Shown here: in pieces, positions 8,702-15,633 of the stretch
How positions within the stretch are numbered: the stretch's first letter is position 1
Layout: each line of letters opens with the position of its first letter
DNA from: Prevotellaceae bacterium UBA4301
GTDB lineage: Bacteria; Bacteroidota; Bacteroidia; Bacteroidales; Bacteroidaceae
Reading direction: 5' to 3'
NCBI GenBank assembly: GCA_002395775.1
Contig: DGUV01000018.1
Coordinates: 304 to 62,308 of the forward strand
Length of the DNA: 62,005 nt
Translations under genes and position numbers: made by a program
Notes under the pieces: model-generated
What the model was told of the DNA's origin: nothing
The model's input: the letters and a program-made list of their open reading frames with translations, nothing else
Databases searched by the model: none

Positions 8702-8764
8702 GCAAGCCTCTCACGTGCACGCGCTATCATTATATTATAATAATATAAGAAGGTCTCCCAGAGG

Positions 8765-9313
8765 TCAGTCGAACTTCGGAGCTTCTTGGAACGAAAGACC
8801 GCGAAGGTCCTTCTCGGAGAGTAGCAGTTCCTCTGACTCGAGGGGCCACTGAATGGCGAGCATTGGGTCGTCATATCGGATGCACTGCTCCGCCTGGGGA
8901 GCATACACATTATCAACCTTATAGGTAAAGATGGCCTCATCGGAAAGAACAAGGAAGCCGTGAGCAAAACCGCGAGGGATGAAGAACTGACGATGATTCT
9001 CCCCACTGAGCTCCACCATAAGATGCTGGCCAAAGGTGGGCGACGTACGACGCAGGTCAACTGCAACGTCAAGCACACGCCCGCTAATGACCCTTACAAG
9101 CTTTGCCTGACTCAGGTCACCCTGTTGGTAGTGGAGACCGCGCAAAACACCGCGTGACGACTTCGATTCGTTATCCTGAATGAAATTAACCTCACCAATA
9201 TGACGCTGGAAATCAGCATTTTTCCATGCCTCCATGAAATAACCACGTGAATCTCCGAATACCTGTGGTTCAAGAATCCAAACTCCTTCGAGCTCCGTCA
9301 TTATGTAATCCAT
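8765..9313 (-). CDS. rfbC: dTDP-4-dehydrorhamnose 3,5-epimerase
   Basis: This 182-residue RmlC cupin protein has the family motifs GDSRGYF (20-26), the catalytic H61 in LRGLHYQ, the LVRVISGRVLDVAVDLR strand, IPRGFAHGF (112-120) and Y131 in FTYKVDNVYAP. It interconverts dTDP-4-keto-6-deoxyglucose to the L-rhamno form for surface polysaccharide. It is isolated here: rfbA, rfbB and rfbD are not in the window. The start could also be the Met at 9301 (MTELEGVW). It converges with the murU-like gene, with 63 bases between. The gap contains an AT-rich imperfect palindrome but no strong terminator. Confidence 0.93.
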   Translation of the reverse strand: MDYIMTELEGVWILEPQVFGDSRGYFMEAWKNADFQRHIGEVNFIQDNESKSSRGVLRGLHYQQGDLSQAKLVRVISGRVLDVAVDLRRTSPTFGQHLMVELSGENHRQFFIPRGFAHGFLVLSDEAIFTYKVDNVYAPQAEQCIRYDDPMLAIQWPLESEELLLSEKDLRGLSFQEAPKFD

Positions 9314-9342
9314 TGTTCTAATGCTTTTGGTAAATTTGATTA

Positions 9343-9350
9343 CAAAGTTA
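9343..9350 (-). promoter_or_regulatory. rfbC promoter -7 box TAACTTTG
   Basis: This is an exact TAnnTTTG on the minus strand, 30 bases upstream of the rfbC ATG. It is back-to-back with the promoter of the divergent operon at 9373-9402. Confidence 0.6.
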
Positions 9351-9372
9351 AAAAATAATTATGAAATATCCA

Positions 9373-9402
9373 TTGTCAATTATCAATTAATTACTAACTT
9401 TG
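9373..9402 (+). promoter_or_regulatory. Promoter of the HU/SPOR operon (TTG / TAACTTTG), abutting the start codon
   Basis: TTG at 9373-9375, a 19-base spacer, then TAACTTTG at 9395-9402. The ATG of the first gene is at 9407, only 5 bases after the box. Transcription would then start at or beside the initiation codon. Confidence 0.7.
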
Positions 9403-9406
9403 CAGT

Positions 9407-10360
9407 ATGAATCAGTTTCCGACATTGATAGAATATCTGCTCCTGCATCACGACCATGTCGTGATTCCCAGCCTAGGCACATTCATTGCCCAGCAGCAGG
9501 AAGCTCGTCGCAACGAAGAGGAGGAAGCCTTTTTGCCCCCTTATCGTTCGGTGCGCTTCAATGTCGAGCTGAGTCATGACGACGGTATGTTGCTTTCAGC
9601 CATCTGCAATTTGTTTGACATCAATCAGCAAGAAGCCCAGAGGTTGCTGGGTACTTGGATTGACGAGTTTCAGCAAATGTTGGAGGACGAAGGCTATGTA
9701 GAATTCGGAGCCATAGGCGTGTTCAGCACCACAGCCCGGGGCGACATGATGTTTGCGCCTAAGGAGTCAGGTGTCACCACACCCGAGTATTATGGGCTTG
9801 ATGCCTTCCACATGAGTGAAGTGGAACGTGAGACAAAGCCCAAGACCGTACCCTTAGCTGCCACGATGGAGGCCGACGAAAGGGAAATCACCATCCGCAT
9901 CAATCGCCGCATAGCCAACTGGGCAGTAGCTGCATGTGCTGCCATCCTATTATTCATGGTGTTCAATACGCCCATGCCCGAGCAAAGCCAGCAGCAAATG
10001 CGCAGTAGCCTCAAGGAACTTATTGTGCCTCAGCATGAAGCAACCAACCTTCCTACGCAACCAAAAGCAGAGTCTCCCGCCCCTGTTGCCAGGCCTGCCG
10101 AAAAGAACATTCAGAAAGCGCAAGAACCGCAACAAGAATGGTGCGTAGTGATGGCCAGTGCCATACCCACAGAGAAGGCGCAGGAATATGCCGAGACACT
10201 CACAAAGCGAGGATTCCTGAGCGCACGCGTGGTGAAGAAGGGGCAGATGGTGCGCGTGGTAGTGGGCCACTACAAAAGCGAGGAGGCTGCCAACGAAGGA
10301 GCGCGTGATGTGCGCCAGCGCGACAGTGAGTACCAAGGCGCGTGGGTCATGAGCCTATGA
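9407..10360 (+). CDS. HU-CCDC81-like plus SPOR domain envelope protein
   Basis: This is a 317-residue protein. The N-terminal part (about 1-130) resembles the bacterial HU/CCDC81 domain: IEYLLLHHDHVVIPSLGTF followed by RSVRFN and a second GAIGVF strand. One transmembrane helix (about 170-187, WAVAACAAILLFMVFNT) is followed by a Pro/Gln/Glu-rich linker and a C-terminal SPOR domain (about 240-317, EWCVVMASAIPTEKAQEY...VRVVVGHYKSEEAA). SPOR domains bind denuded peptidoglycan, often at the division septum, so the protein probably has a cytoplasmic HU-like module and a periplasmic glycan-binding end. It is first in an operon with overlapping genes (FHA, GH16, DUF1294, Nudix). Confidence 0.8.
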   Translation: MNQFPTLIEYLLLHHDHVVIPSLGTFIAQQQEARRNEEEEAFLPPYRSVRFNVELSHDDGMLLSAICNLFDINQQEAQRLLGTWIDEFQQMLEDEGYVEFGAIGVFSTTARGDMMFAPKESGVTTPEYYGLDAFHMSEVERETKPKTVPLAATMEADEREITIRINRRIANWAVAACAAILLFMVFNTPMPEQSQQQMRSSLKELIVPQHEATNLPTQPKAESPAPVARPAEKNIQKAQEPQQEWCVVMASAIPTEKAQEYAETLTKRGFLSARVVKKGQMVRVVVGHYKSEEAANEGARDVRQRDSEYQGAWVMSL

Positions 10361-10881
10361 AGCGTGTCAGGTGTCCCAAGTGCGATAACTACATTACCTT
10401 CGACGAAACTCAGTATGCCGACGGACAACAGCTTGTCTTCGTCTGCCCGCAGTGTCAGAAGCAGTTTGGCATACGCATGGGCGTGAGCCGCCTGCGTGAT
10501 AAACACGAAGAAAAGCATCTTGACGAGCGACAGCCCGACGCCCAATGCGGCACTTTGGTGGTGGTGGAGAATGTGTTCCACTACAAACAAGTCATTCCAC
10601 TCCGCATGGGAGACAATGTGATAGGTCGATATGTCAAGGGCACCGACATCAATACCCCCATCGAGACTCGAGACCCAAGCATCGACACCAAGCACTGCAT
10701 CATACGCGTGCAGCGCTCTAAACGAGGGGAACTGCAATACATCCTGCGCGATGCTCCCTCTGGAACAGGCACCTTCTACATGAATGACATCTTGCGCGAC
10801 CAAGACCGCGTCCGACTCTCCGACGGCGACATCATTACCATTGGAGCCACCACGCTCATCTTAAGAACCAAAGACGTATGA
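10357..10881 (+). CDS. Zinc-ribbon and FHA domain protein
   Basis: This 174-residue protein starts at the ATG that overlaps the previous stop (ATGA). A GTG 15 bases upstream is in frame but less likely. The N-terminal zinc ribbon has C6-x2-C9 and C30-x2-C33, as in the zinc_ribbon/MJ0042 type. Residues about 70-172 form an FHA domain with the GR pair (90-91), S109/H113 in DPSIDTKHCII and SGTGTFYMN. FHA domains bind phosphothreonine peptides, which suggests a partner phosphorylated by a Ser/Thr kinase; none is visible here. Coupling to a SPOR protein points to envelope or division signalling. Confidence 0.85.
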   Translation: MKRVRCPKCDNYITFDETQYADGQQLVFVCPQCQKQFGIRMGVSRLRDKHEEKHLDERQPDAQCGTLVVVENVFHYKQVIPLRMGDNVIGRYVKGTDINTPIETRDPSIDTKHCIIRVQRSKRGELQYILRDAPSGTGTFYMNDILRDQDRVRLSDGDIITIGATTLILRTKDV

Positions 10882-11735
10882 AACCCACATCCTTACTACT
10901 GCTTTTGGCTTTCTGCCTCCAGCTAAATGCACAAGGAAGTGCCGACGACTGGACTCTAATCTTCCACGACGAATTCGACGGCACGGAGGTCAATTGGGAT
11001 GTCTGGCAGTCAGAACACGGCCTGGTGCGCAACGAAGAATACCAGTGGTATCAACCCCAGAACGCCCGCGTGCAAAATGGAGTGCTACTCCTCGAAGGGA
11101 GAATAGACAGCATCCCCAATCCAAACTACAACCCCGAGGGACGCGACTGGCGTCAGCGTCGCCCCTATGCTCCATATTCGAGTGCAAGCATCAACACGCG
11201 CCGCTCGTTCCAGTTCCAATACGGTCGTCTGGAGGTGAGGGCTCGCATACCTGCCGTAATCGGATCGTGGCCAGCCATCTGGACATTGGGTTCCTCACTT
11301 CCCTGGCCCTCATGTGGTGAAATTGACGTGATGGAATACTACCACATCCAAGGGAAACCTCACATCCTGGCCAATGCCGCCTGGGGAGGAGAGCGTCGAG
11401 GCTCGGCCGTATGGAATACAAAAAGAATCCCCTATGACCATTTCCTGGAGCTCGACCCTTACTGGGGCGAACGCTTCCACACCTGGCTCATGGAATGGAG
11501 CGAGGACAGCCTGCTCATCTACCTTGATGGCGAGCTGCTCAACGAGGTGGACCTCACCCAAACCATCAACGGCACGCCCGGACAAAACAAAAACCCCATG
11601 CGTCAGCCTCACTACATCCTGCTCAACCTGGCCATTGGCGGACTAAACGGTGGCGAACCTGTAGCCGATGCATTCCCCATGCGCTACGAGATAGACTATG
11701 TGCGCGTATGGCAGAAGCAGCCCAAAGAAAATTAA
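10878..11735 (+). CDS. Secreted GH16 family glycoside hydrolase (laminarinase-like)
   Basis: This 285-residue protein has a signal peptide (1-19, ...FCLQLNAQG) and a single GH16 catalytic domain. The catalytic signature is EIDVMEY (ExDxxE, about 146-152) preceded by GSWPAIWTLG. FHDEFDG near the N-terminus and DYVRVWQK at the C-terminus are typical of GH16_3 beta-1,3(4)-glucanases. The ATG overlaps the stop of the FHA gene. Substrate is probably a mixed-linkage or beta-1,3-glucan. Its place in an operon with division-type proteins, not in a polysaccharide locus, is unusual. Confidence 0.9.
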   Translation: MKPTSLLLLLAFCLQLNAQGSADDWTLIFHDEFDGTEVNWDVWQSEHGLVRNEEYQWYQPQNARVQNGVLLLEGRIDSIPNPNYNPEGRDWRQRRPYAPYSSASINTRRSFQFQYGRLEVRARIPAVIGSWPAIWTLGSSLPWPSCGEIDVMEYYHIQGKPHILANAAWGGERRGSAVWNTKRIPYDHFLELDPYWGERFHTWLMEWSEDSLLIYLDGELLNEVDLTQTINGTPGQNKNPMRQPHYILLNLAIGGLNGGEPVADAFPMRYEIDYVRVWQKQPKEN

Positions 11736-11755
11736 ACATCAAACGATAAACCCTT

Positions 11756-12031
11756 ATGTGGAAATACTTCGTTATCTTCATCCTTGCCATGACCATCATC
11801 ACCTTCGTGGTGTTCGGTGTGGACAAGTGGAAAGCCAAGAATGACAAGTGGCGTACCCCGGAGAGCACCCTTTTCCTGCTCGCCATATTCGGCGGCAGTG
11901 TGGGAGCCCTTCTAGGTATGCAAGTCTGGCGACACAAAACCCAGCACTGGTCCTTCCGTCTGGGCATACCCATCATACTGCTCCTGCAAGCAGCTGGTCT
12001 CGTATGGTTCTTCTGGTTTCGGGGGGCATGA
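11756..12031 (+). CDS. DUF1294 family small membrane protein
   Basis: This 91-residue protein has two hydrophobic helices flanking a conserved polar loop: N-terminal helix about 3-22, then FGVDKWKAKNDKWRTPE, then FLLAIFGGSVGALLGMQVWRHKTQHWSF. The R-x-PE...GG..GA..GM..RHKT pattern is that of DUF1294. Function is unknown. It lies 20 bases after GH16 and its stop overlaps the Nudix start. Confidence 0.88.
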   Translation: MWKYFVIFILAMTIITFVVFGVDKWKAKNDKWRTPESTLFLLAIFGGSVGALLGMQVWRHKTQHWSFRLGIPIILLLQAAGLVWFFWFRGA

Positions 12032-12597
12032 GCAGCATGAAGGACGTCAAGAAATGGACTCTACTCGGCAGTGAATACCTCATCCGCCGTCCTTGGATGA
12101 CTGCCCGACGCGACCACGTTCGCCTGCCGAGCGGCGTGGAGATGCAGGATTACTATGTGCTGGAATATCCTGACTGGGTCAACATCATTGCCTTCACAAA
12201 CGAAGGAAACATGCTCTTGGAACGGCAGTACCGTCACGCTCGGCAACTCGTTGGATGGGAACTGCCTGCAGGCGTCATTGAAGAAGGGGAAGAACCCCTC
12301 CATGCCGCTCAGCGTGAACTCTTGGAGGAAACAGGCTATACGGGAGGCAAATGGAATCACTTCATGACGGTCTGTCCCAATGCCGGGGCATGCACCAATG
12401 TAAGCCACACCTTCATTGCTCGCGGCGTCATGCATACCGACACACAACATCTGGAACAGACTGAAGACATTGCCGTAGTCGAAATGCCCCCTGCCGAGGT
12501 GCTCCATCTGCTCCGACAAGGTGAATTTCATCAGGCCCTCATGGCTGCTCCCCTATGGAGATATTTCTTTGAGAATAACATTCCGAGCAAGGAATAG
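12028..12597 (+). CDS. Nudix hydrolase (ADP-ribose pyrophosphatase-like)
   Basis: The ATG at 12028 overlaps the previous stop (ATGA), giving 189 residues; longer in-frame versions run inside DUF1294. The Nudix box GX5EX7REUXEEXGU is complete: G82...E88...R96-E97-L-L-E100-E101-T-G103. The preceding WELPAGVIEEGE is typical of the ADP-ribose/NDP-sugar pyrophosphatase branch. Cytoplasmic; exact substrate not predictable. Last gene of the operon, followed by a strong terminator. Confidence 0.9.
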   Translation: MSSMKDVKKWTLLGSEYLIRRPWMTARRDHVRLPSGVEMQDYYVLEYPDWVNIIAFTNEGNMLLERQYRHARQLVGWELPAGVIEEGEEPLHAAQRELLEETGYTGGKWNHFMTVCPNAGACTNVSHTFIARGVMHTDTQHLEQTEDIAVVEMPPAEVLHLLRQGEFHQALMAAPLWRYFFENNIPSKE

Positions 12598-12633
12598 TTA
12601 CCATACGCTGATATAGAAAGAGAACGGAAAATA

Positions 12634-12662
12634 AAAGCGGCCCCAATCATAAGGGCCGCTTT
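12634..12662. terminator. Bidirectional intrinsic terminator
   Basis: A perfect 10-bp stem AAAGCGGCCC/GGGCCGCTTT (12634-12643 with 12653-12662) has a 9-base loop, with A-rich sequence before and T-rich after. It separates the converging Nudix operon and the tannase-like gene, so it can stop transcription both ways. Confidence 0.85.
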
Positions 12663-12667
12663 CTTTA

Positions 12668-14062
12668 TCATTTATGAGAGGATGATAAAATGGAGTGAAT
12701 CCAGCGAAAGAGGTTGTCGAGATTGTAATCTCCTTCGTGGCGACGGTTCCAGGGAAGCGCAAAGTCGACATCCTTACCCTCATTCATGAGTTTCGTGGCA
12801 AGATTGACGGGGATGGGAAATGCCGTGTCACGATCGGAAGCACCATGTCGGATGTACCAATGGGCAGCAACGGTGGATTTCGGGTCGGAGATATAGTTCA
12901 TGGGGTTCATGAGTTGTACACGGCGGCGCACCTCCTCGCTCACATCCTTGCCAGTGAAGTGGGCAGGATTACCCTCAGCATTGCCAAACACGTTGCACTC
13001 AGGGGAATCGAGATTGTCGAAAGCAGGACACGACTTCAGCGCCTGGCGACCGACGACATAGGCCAGATAACAATCCATATCGACATCGGAAGCCACTTCG
13101 CTTTTTATAGCCTTGGCACGGATGAAACGAGGACCTCCAGGCCGATGGCCGGGCGTGTGGGGGAAACTCATGTAGAAGGAGAATCCCAGTGAGTCATCGA
13201 TAGCACCGCCTTCCTGTACAAATCGAGAGGCCGAAGCCAGAAGCCACGATTTGAGATACTCCATGTAGTTATCAGACGTGAGGCGCTCATCGGTTTTGGG
13301 ATGGCGGAGCGCGAGCGTATTTATATACTGGTCGAACTGTCGCACCAGAGCGTCTGACACCTCGCCGTCGCCACGCAGACCATGATAGAGCCACTCATAG
13401 GCAGCATCGGCATGGTCAAGGTCGGTGATGGGGCAATAGCACACAGAAGCAAAGACATCGTCACGAGCCTGAGCTGCTCCCATAGCCTTGAGATAGGGTT
13501 CGTAGTCGGGATGATTGGCCGTAGCCCCAAGGAGTGCGCTCATGGCACCTCCGGCACTGGTGCCATCGGTGATGATGCGGTCTGCACTCCCAGCCATACG
13601 CTTATCATTAAAACGAAGATAACGGACAGCAGCTTTCAAGTCGAGAAGTCCACGAGGAGCTTTTCCCGTATATACGCCATCTTGAACAGAATTGTTACCC
13701 CTGCTGCCCGGAATGCACACACATAAGCCTTCGGCAAGTGCCCGCCCGGTGGCATCAGTGGCCGATGGATTGCGGGCAGATGCAGCCATATAGCCTCCGA
13801 CATAAGTACGCAGGAGGATGGCCGACTTTTGCGTAGCGCCCTCGGGTACGAAGAAATTGAGTGTCTGGTATTGTTCGTCCTCAATGTTCGTCACATAAGG
13901 AATGTCGGTGTAAGCGATGTAGCGCACTTCGCTGCCATCGAGCATAGTCAGGGTCTTTTGTTCCCCTTGTGAGTCGAAGGTTAAGCCTTTTTCTTTGGCG
14001 CATGAGAGCAATGCAAGGTGACAATTCATCAGCAGCATGATTAGGATTAGCGGTCGTTTCAT
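12668..14062 (-). CDS. Tannase-like alpha/beta-hydrolase lipoprotein
   Basis: This 464-residue protein has a lipoprotein signal peptide (lipobox LLSC, lipidated C21), so it is probably membrane-anchored. The nucleophile elbow is GTSAGGA (S169), with PGSRGNNS as oxyanion region. The sequence around GASDRDTAFPIP and WNRRHEGDY gives plausible Asp and His of the triad. Length and the GTSAGG elbow match subtype B tannases/related esterases that release gallic acid from tannins or galloyl esters. A feruloyl or other aryl esterase is the alternative. It is monocistronic, with a promoter at 14099-14106 and a terminator just after the stop. Confidence 0.72.
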   Translation of the reverse strand: MKRPLILIMLLMNCHLALLSCAKEKGLTFDSQGEQKTLTMLDGSEVRYIAYTDIPYVTNIEDEQYQTLNFFVPEGATQKSAILLRTYVGGYMAASARNPSATDATGRALAEGLCVCIPGSRGNNSVQDGVYTGKAPRGLLDLKAAVRYLRFNDKRMAGSADRIITDGTSAGGAMSALLGATANHPDYEPYLKAMGAAQARDDVFASVCYCPITDLDHADAAYEWLYHGLRGDGEVSDALVRQFDQYINTLALRHPKTDERLTSDNYMEYLKSWLLASASRFVQEGGAIDDSLGFSFYMSFPHTPGHRPGGPRFIRAKAIKSEVASDVDMDCYLAYVVGRQALKSCPAFDNLDSPECNVFGNAEGNPAHFTGKDVSEEVRRRVQLMNPMNYISDPKSTVAAHWYIRHGASDRDTAFPIPVNLATKLMNEGKDVDFALPWNRRHEGDYNLDNLFRWIHSILSSSHK

Positions 14063-14098
14063 TTCAATAAACTTTCCATATTAAACAATATATCACCA

Positions 14099-14106
14099 CA
14101 AAATTA
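14099..14106 (-). promoter_or_regulatory. Promoter of the tannase-like gene (TAATTTTG)
   Basis: TAATTTTG on the minus strand fits TAnnTTTG and predicts a leader of about 30 bases to the ATG at 14062. Confidence 0.5.
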
Positions 14107-14173
14107 CGAAAAAATCTTTATCGCGCAACATTACGACATGAAGGAATTAAAAATTTGTGTGCTGACAGGACCA

Positions 14174-14197
14174 TACAACCTTCCCCTCAAGGTTGTA
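14174..14197. repeat. Perfect 9-bp inverted repeat between divergent genes
   Basis: TACAACCTT (14174-14182) and AAGGTTGTA (14189-14197) are perfect complements with a 6-base CCCCTC loop. The element lies between the tannase-like and trmO promoters. There is no T-run after it, so an operator or structured RNA element is as likely as a terminator. Confidence 0.6.
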
Positions 14198-14263
14198 CTA
14201 TCTTAGTCTTAAATAACTGGTGACTTTCTTCATTCAACATTCGTAATTATAAAGTAAAATGCC

Positions 14264-14271
14264 TATCTTTG
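14264..14271 (+). promoter_or_regulatory. trmO promoter -7 box TATCTTTG, abutting the start codon
   Basis: This exact TAnnTTTG lies 5 bases before the ATG at 14277. TTCG at 14240-14243 is a weak -33 element at the right distance. The in-frame ATG at 14259 lies upstream of the box and cannot be the start of this transcript. Confidence 0.6.
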
Positions 14272-14276
14272 CAGCC

Positions 14277-14936
14277 ATGAAAGTGATTGCACATATCGAA
14301 AATGACCTCAACGGGAAGTTTGGCATACCACGGCAGAGCGGACTGGTGGACAAGCTAGAAAGCCGTATCGTGTTCGAACCGGAATACCGTAATGCCGACG
14401 CCTTGAGAGGACTTGAGGACTTCTCACACCTATGGCTCATCTGGGACTTTTCGGAGTCACATCGCGAAGCCTGGTCGCCTACGGTTCGCCCGCCACGATT
14501 GGGTGGCAACAAGCGCATGGGGGTGTTTGCCACACGTTCGCCTTTCCGCCCTAACCCCATAGGGCTTTCATCTGTCCGAATCCTCTCTATCGAAAAGTCA
14601 TCGGCGCGTGGACCCATCATTCATGTCAGTGGAGCAGACCTTATGAATGGGACGCCCATTTGGGACATCAAACCCTACCTGCCACTGAGCGACTGCCATC
14701 CCGATGCCAGCAGCGGATTTGCCGAAATGACCAGCCAGCAACCGATGCTCGACGTGGTGGTTCCTCATTGGTTGGAGGAAAATCTTTCACCAGAGAAGGT
14801 GGATAGTCTGAGACAAATCTTGGCCGCCGATCCGCGTCCGCACTATCAGGCAGACAGCGAGCGCATCTATGGTATGGAGTACGCTGGAATAAACATAAAG
14901 TTTAAAGTGAGCAATAATATATTAACCATCTTATAA
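14277..14936 (+). CDS. trmO: tRNA (t6A37) N6-methyltransferase TrmO/TsaA family
   Basis: From the ATG at 14277 the protein is 219 residues, starting MKVIAHIENDL. It has the TrmO/UPF0066 motifs: GIPRQSGLV, LEDFSHLWLIWDF, the conserved FATRSPFRPNPIGLSSVRI and GTPIWDIKPYLP. TrmO transfers methyl from S-adenosylmethionine to N6 of t6A37 in tRNA-Thr. The downstream HAD gene starts on the last base of the stop codon, so the two form an operon. Confidence 0.92.
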   Translation: MKVIAHIENDLNGKFGIPRQSGLVDKLESRIVFEPEYRNADALRGLEDFSHLWLIWDFSESHREAWSPTVRPPRLGGNKRMGVFATRSPFRPNPIGLSSVRILSIEKSSARGPIIHVSGADLMNGTPIWDIKPYLPLSDCHPDASSGFAEMTSQQPMLDVVVPHWLEENLSPEKVDSLRQILAADPRPHYQADSERIYGMEYAGINIKFKVSNNILTIL

Positions 14937-15583
14937 TGAAAGAGATAAAGAATATCATATTTGACCTTGGAGGGGTCGTCGTGGATTTGGAGATAGAAAG
15001 GAGCATAAGAGCTTTCGCACGCATTCTTGCCCACCCCATCACCGATAGCAACGAAGCCATGACTAAACTGCGTCCGCTGATGCACGCCATGGACATGGGT
15101 GAGATGAGCGGCAAAGAGTTTGTAGCCCTCATGAAACGGGAATGCCGCGAGGGCACGACTGACCAGGAGATTGTCGATGCGTTCAACCAGATTATCAGAC
15201 TTCCGCGACACAGGCTGGAGTGGCTCGCACGACTCAAACAACGGTACAACGTATTTCTGTTGAGCAACATTGGTGACCTGCACTGGAGCGAGACACTTCG
15301 CCAGACACGCGAACTGGGATTCGACATGGACGACTGTTTCCACAAGCTCTTCCTCTCCTATCAACTTCGGATGGCGAAGCCTGATCCTGCCCTCTATAAA
15401 TTACTGATAGAGCGGACGGGAATATGTCCGCAGGAGACACTCTACATCGATGACCTGCCCGACAACATCACTTCTGGCAGAAACGCTGGACTGCAGGCTT
15501 ATCTCATCACCATGAACCAACTGGATGGGGAAATTACAAAACTATTTCCCGAAATTCTTTATCAATCGGAAAATATTGCTTAA
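14936..15583 (+). CDS. HAD superfamily (subfamily IA) phosphatase
   Basis: This 215-residue protein has the HAD motifs. Motif I is FDLGGVVVD (nucleophile Asp; the second Asp position is Gly, as in YihX-type sugar phosphatases), motif II LLSNIG, motif III Lys in RMAKPDP, and motif IV YIDDLPDN. A helical cap lies between about 20 and 90. It is predicted to dephosphorylate small phosphometabolites such as glucose-1-phosphate. It overlaps trmO by one base. A near-consensus box TAACTTTA at 15581-15588 overlaps its stop and may serve the following gene. Confidence 0.85.
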   Translation: MKEIKNIIFDLGGVVVDLEIERSIRAFARILAHPITDSNEAMTKLRPLMHAMDMGEMSGKEFVALMKRECREGTTDQEIVDAFNQIIRLPRHRLEWLARLKQRYNVFLLSNIGDLHWSETLRQTRELGFDMDDCFHKLFLSYQLRMAKPDPALYKLLIERTGICPQETLYIDDLPDNITSGRNAGLQAYLITMNQLDGEITKLFPEILYQSENIA

Positions 15584-15633
15584 CTTTACGCCCGAAAACA
15601 ATATTAACTAACACACATTCTGAAATGTTTCAA

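Noticed and set aside
8702..8764. AT-rich palindromic stretch between murU-like gene and rfbC as a terminator
   Set aside because: The stem is weak, imperfect and without a U tract; nothing firm can be said.
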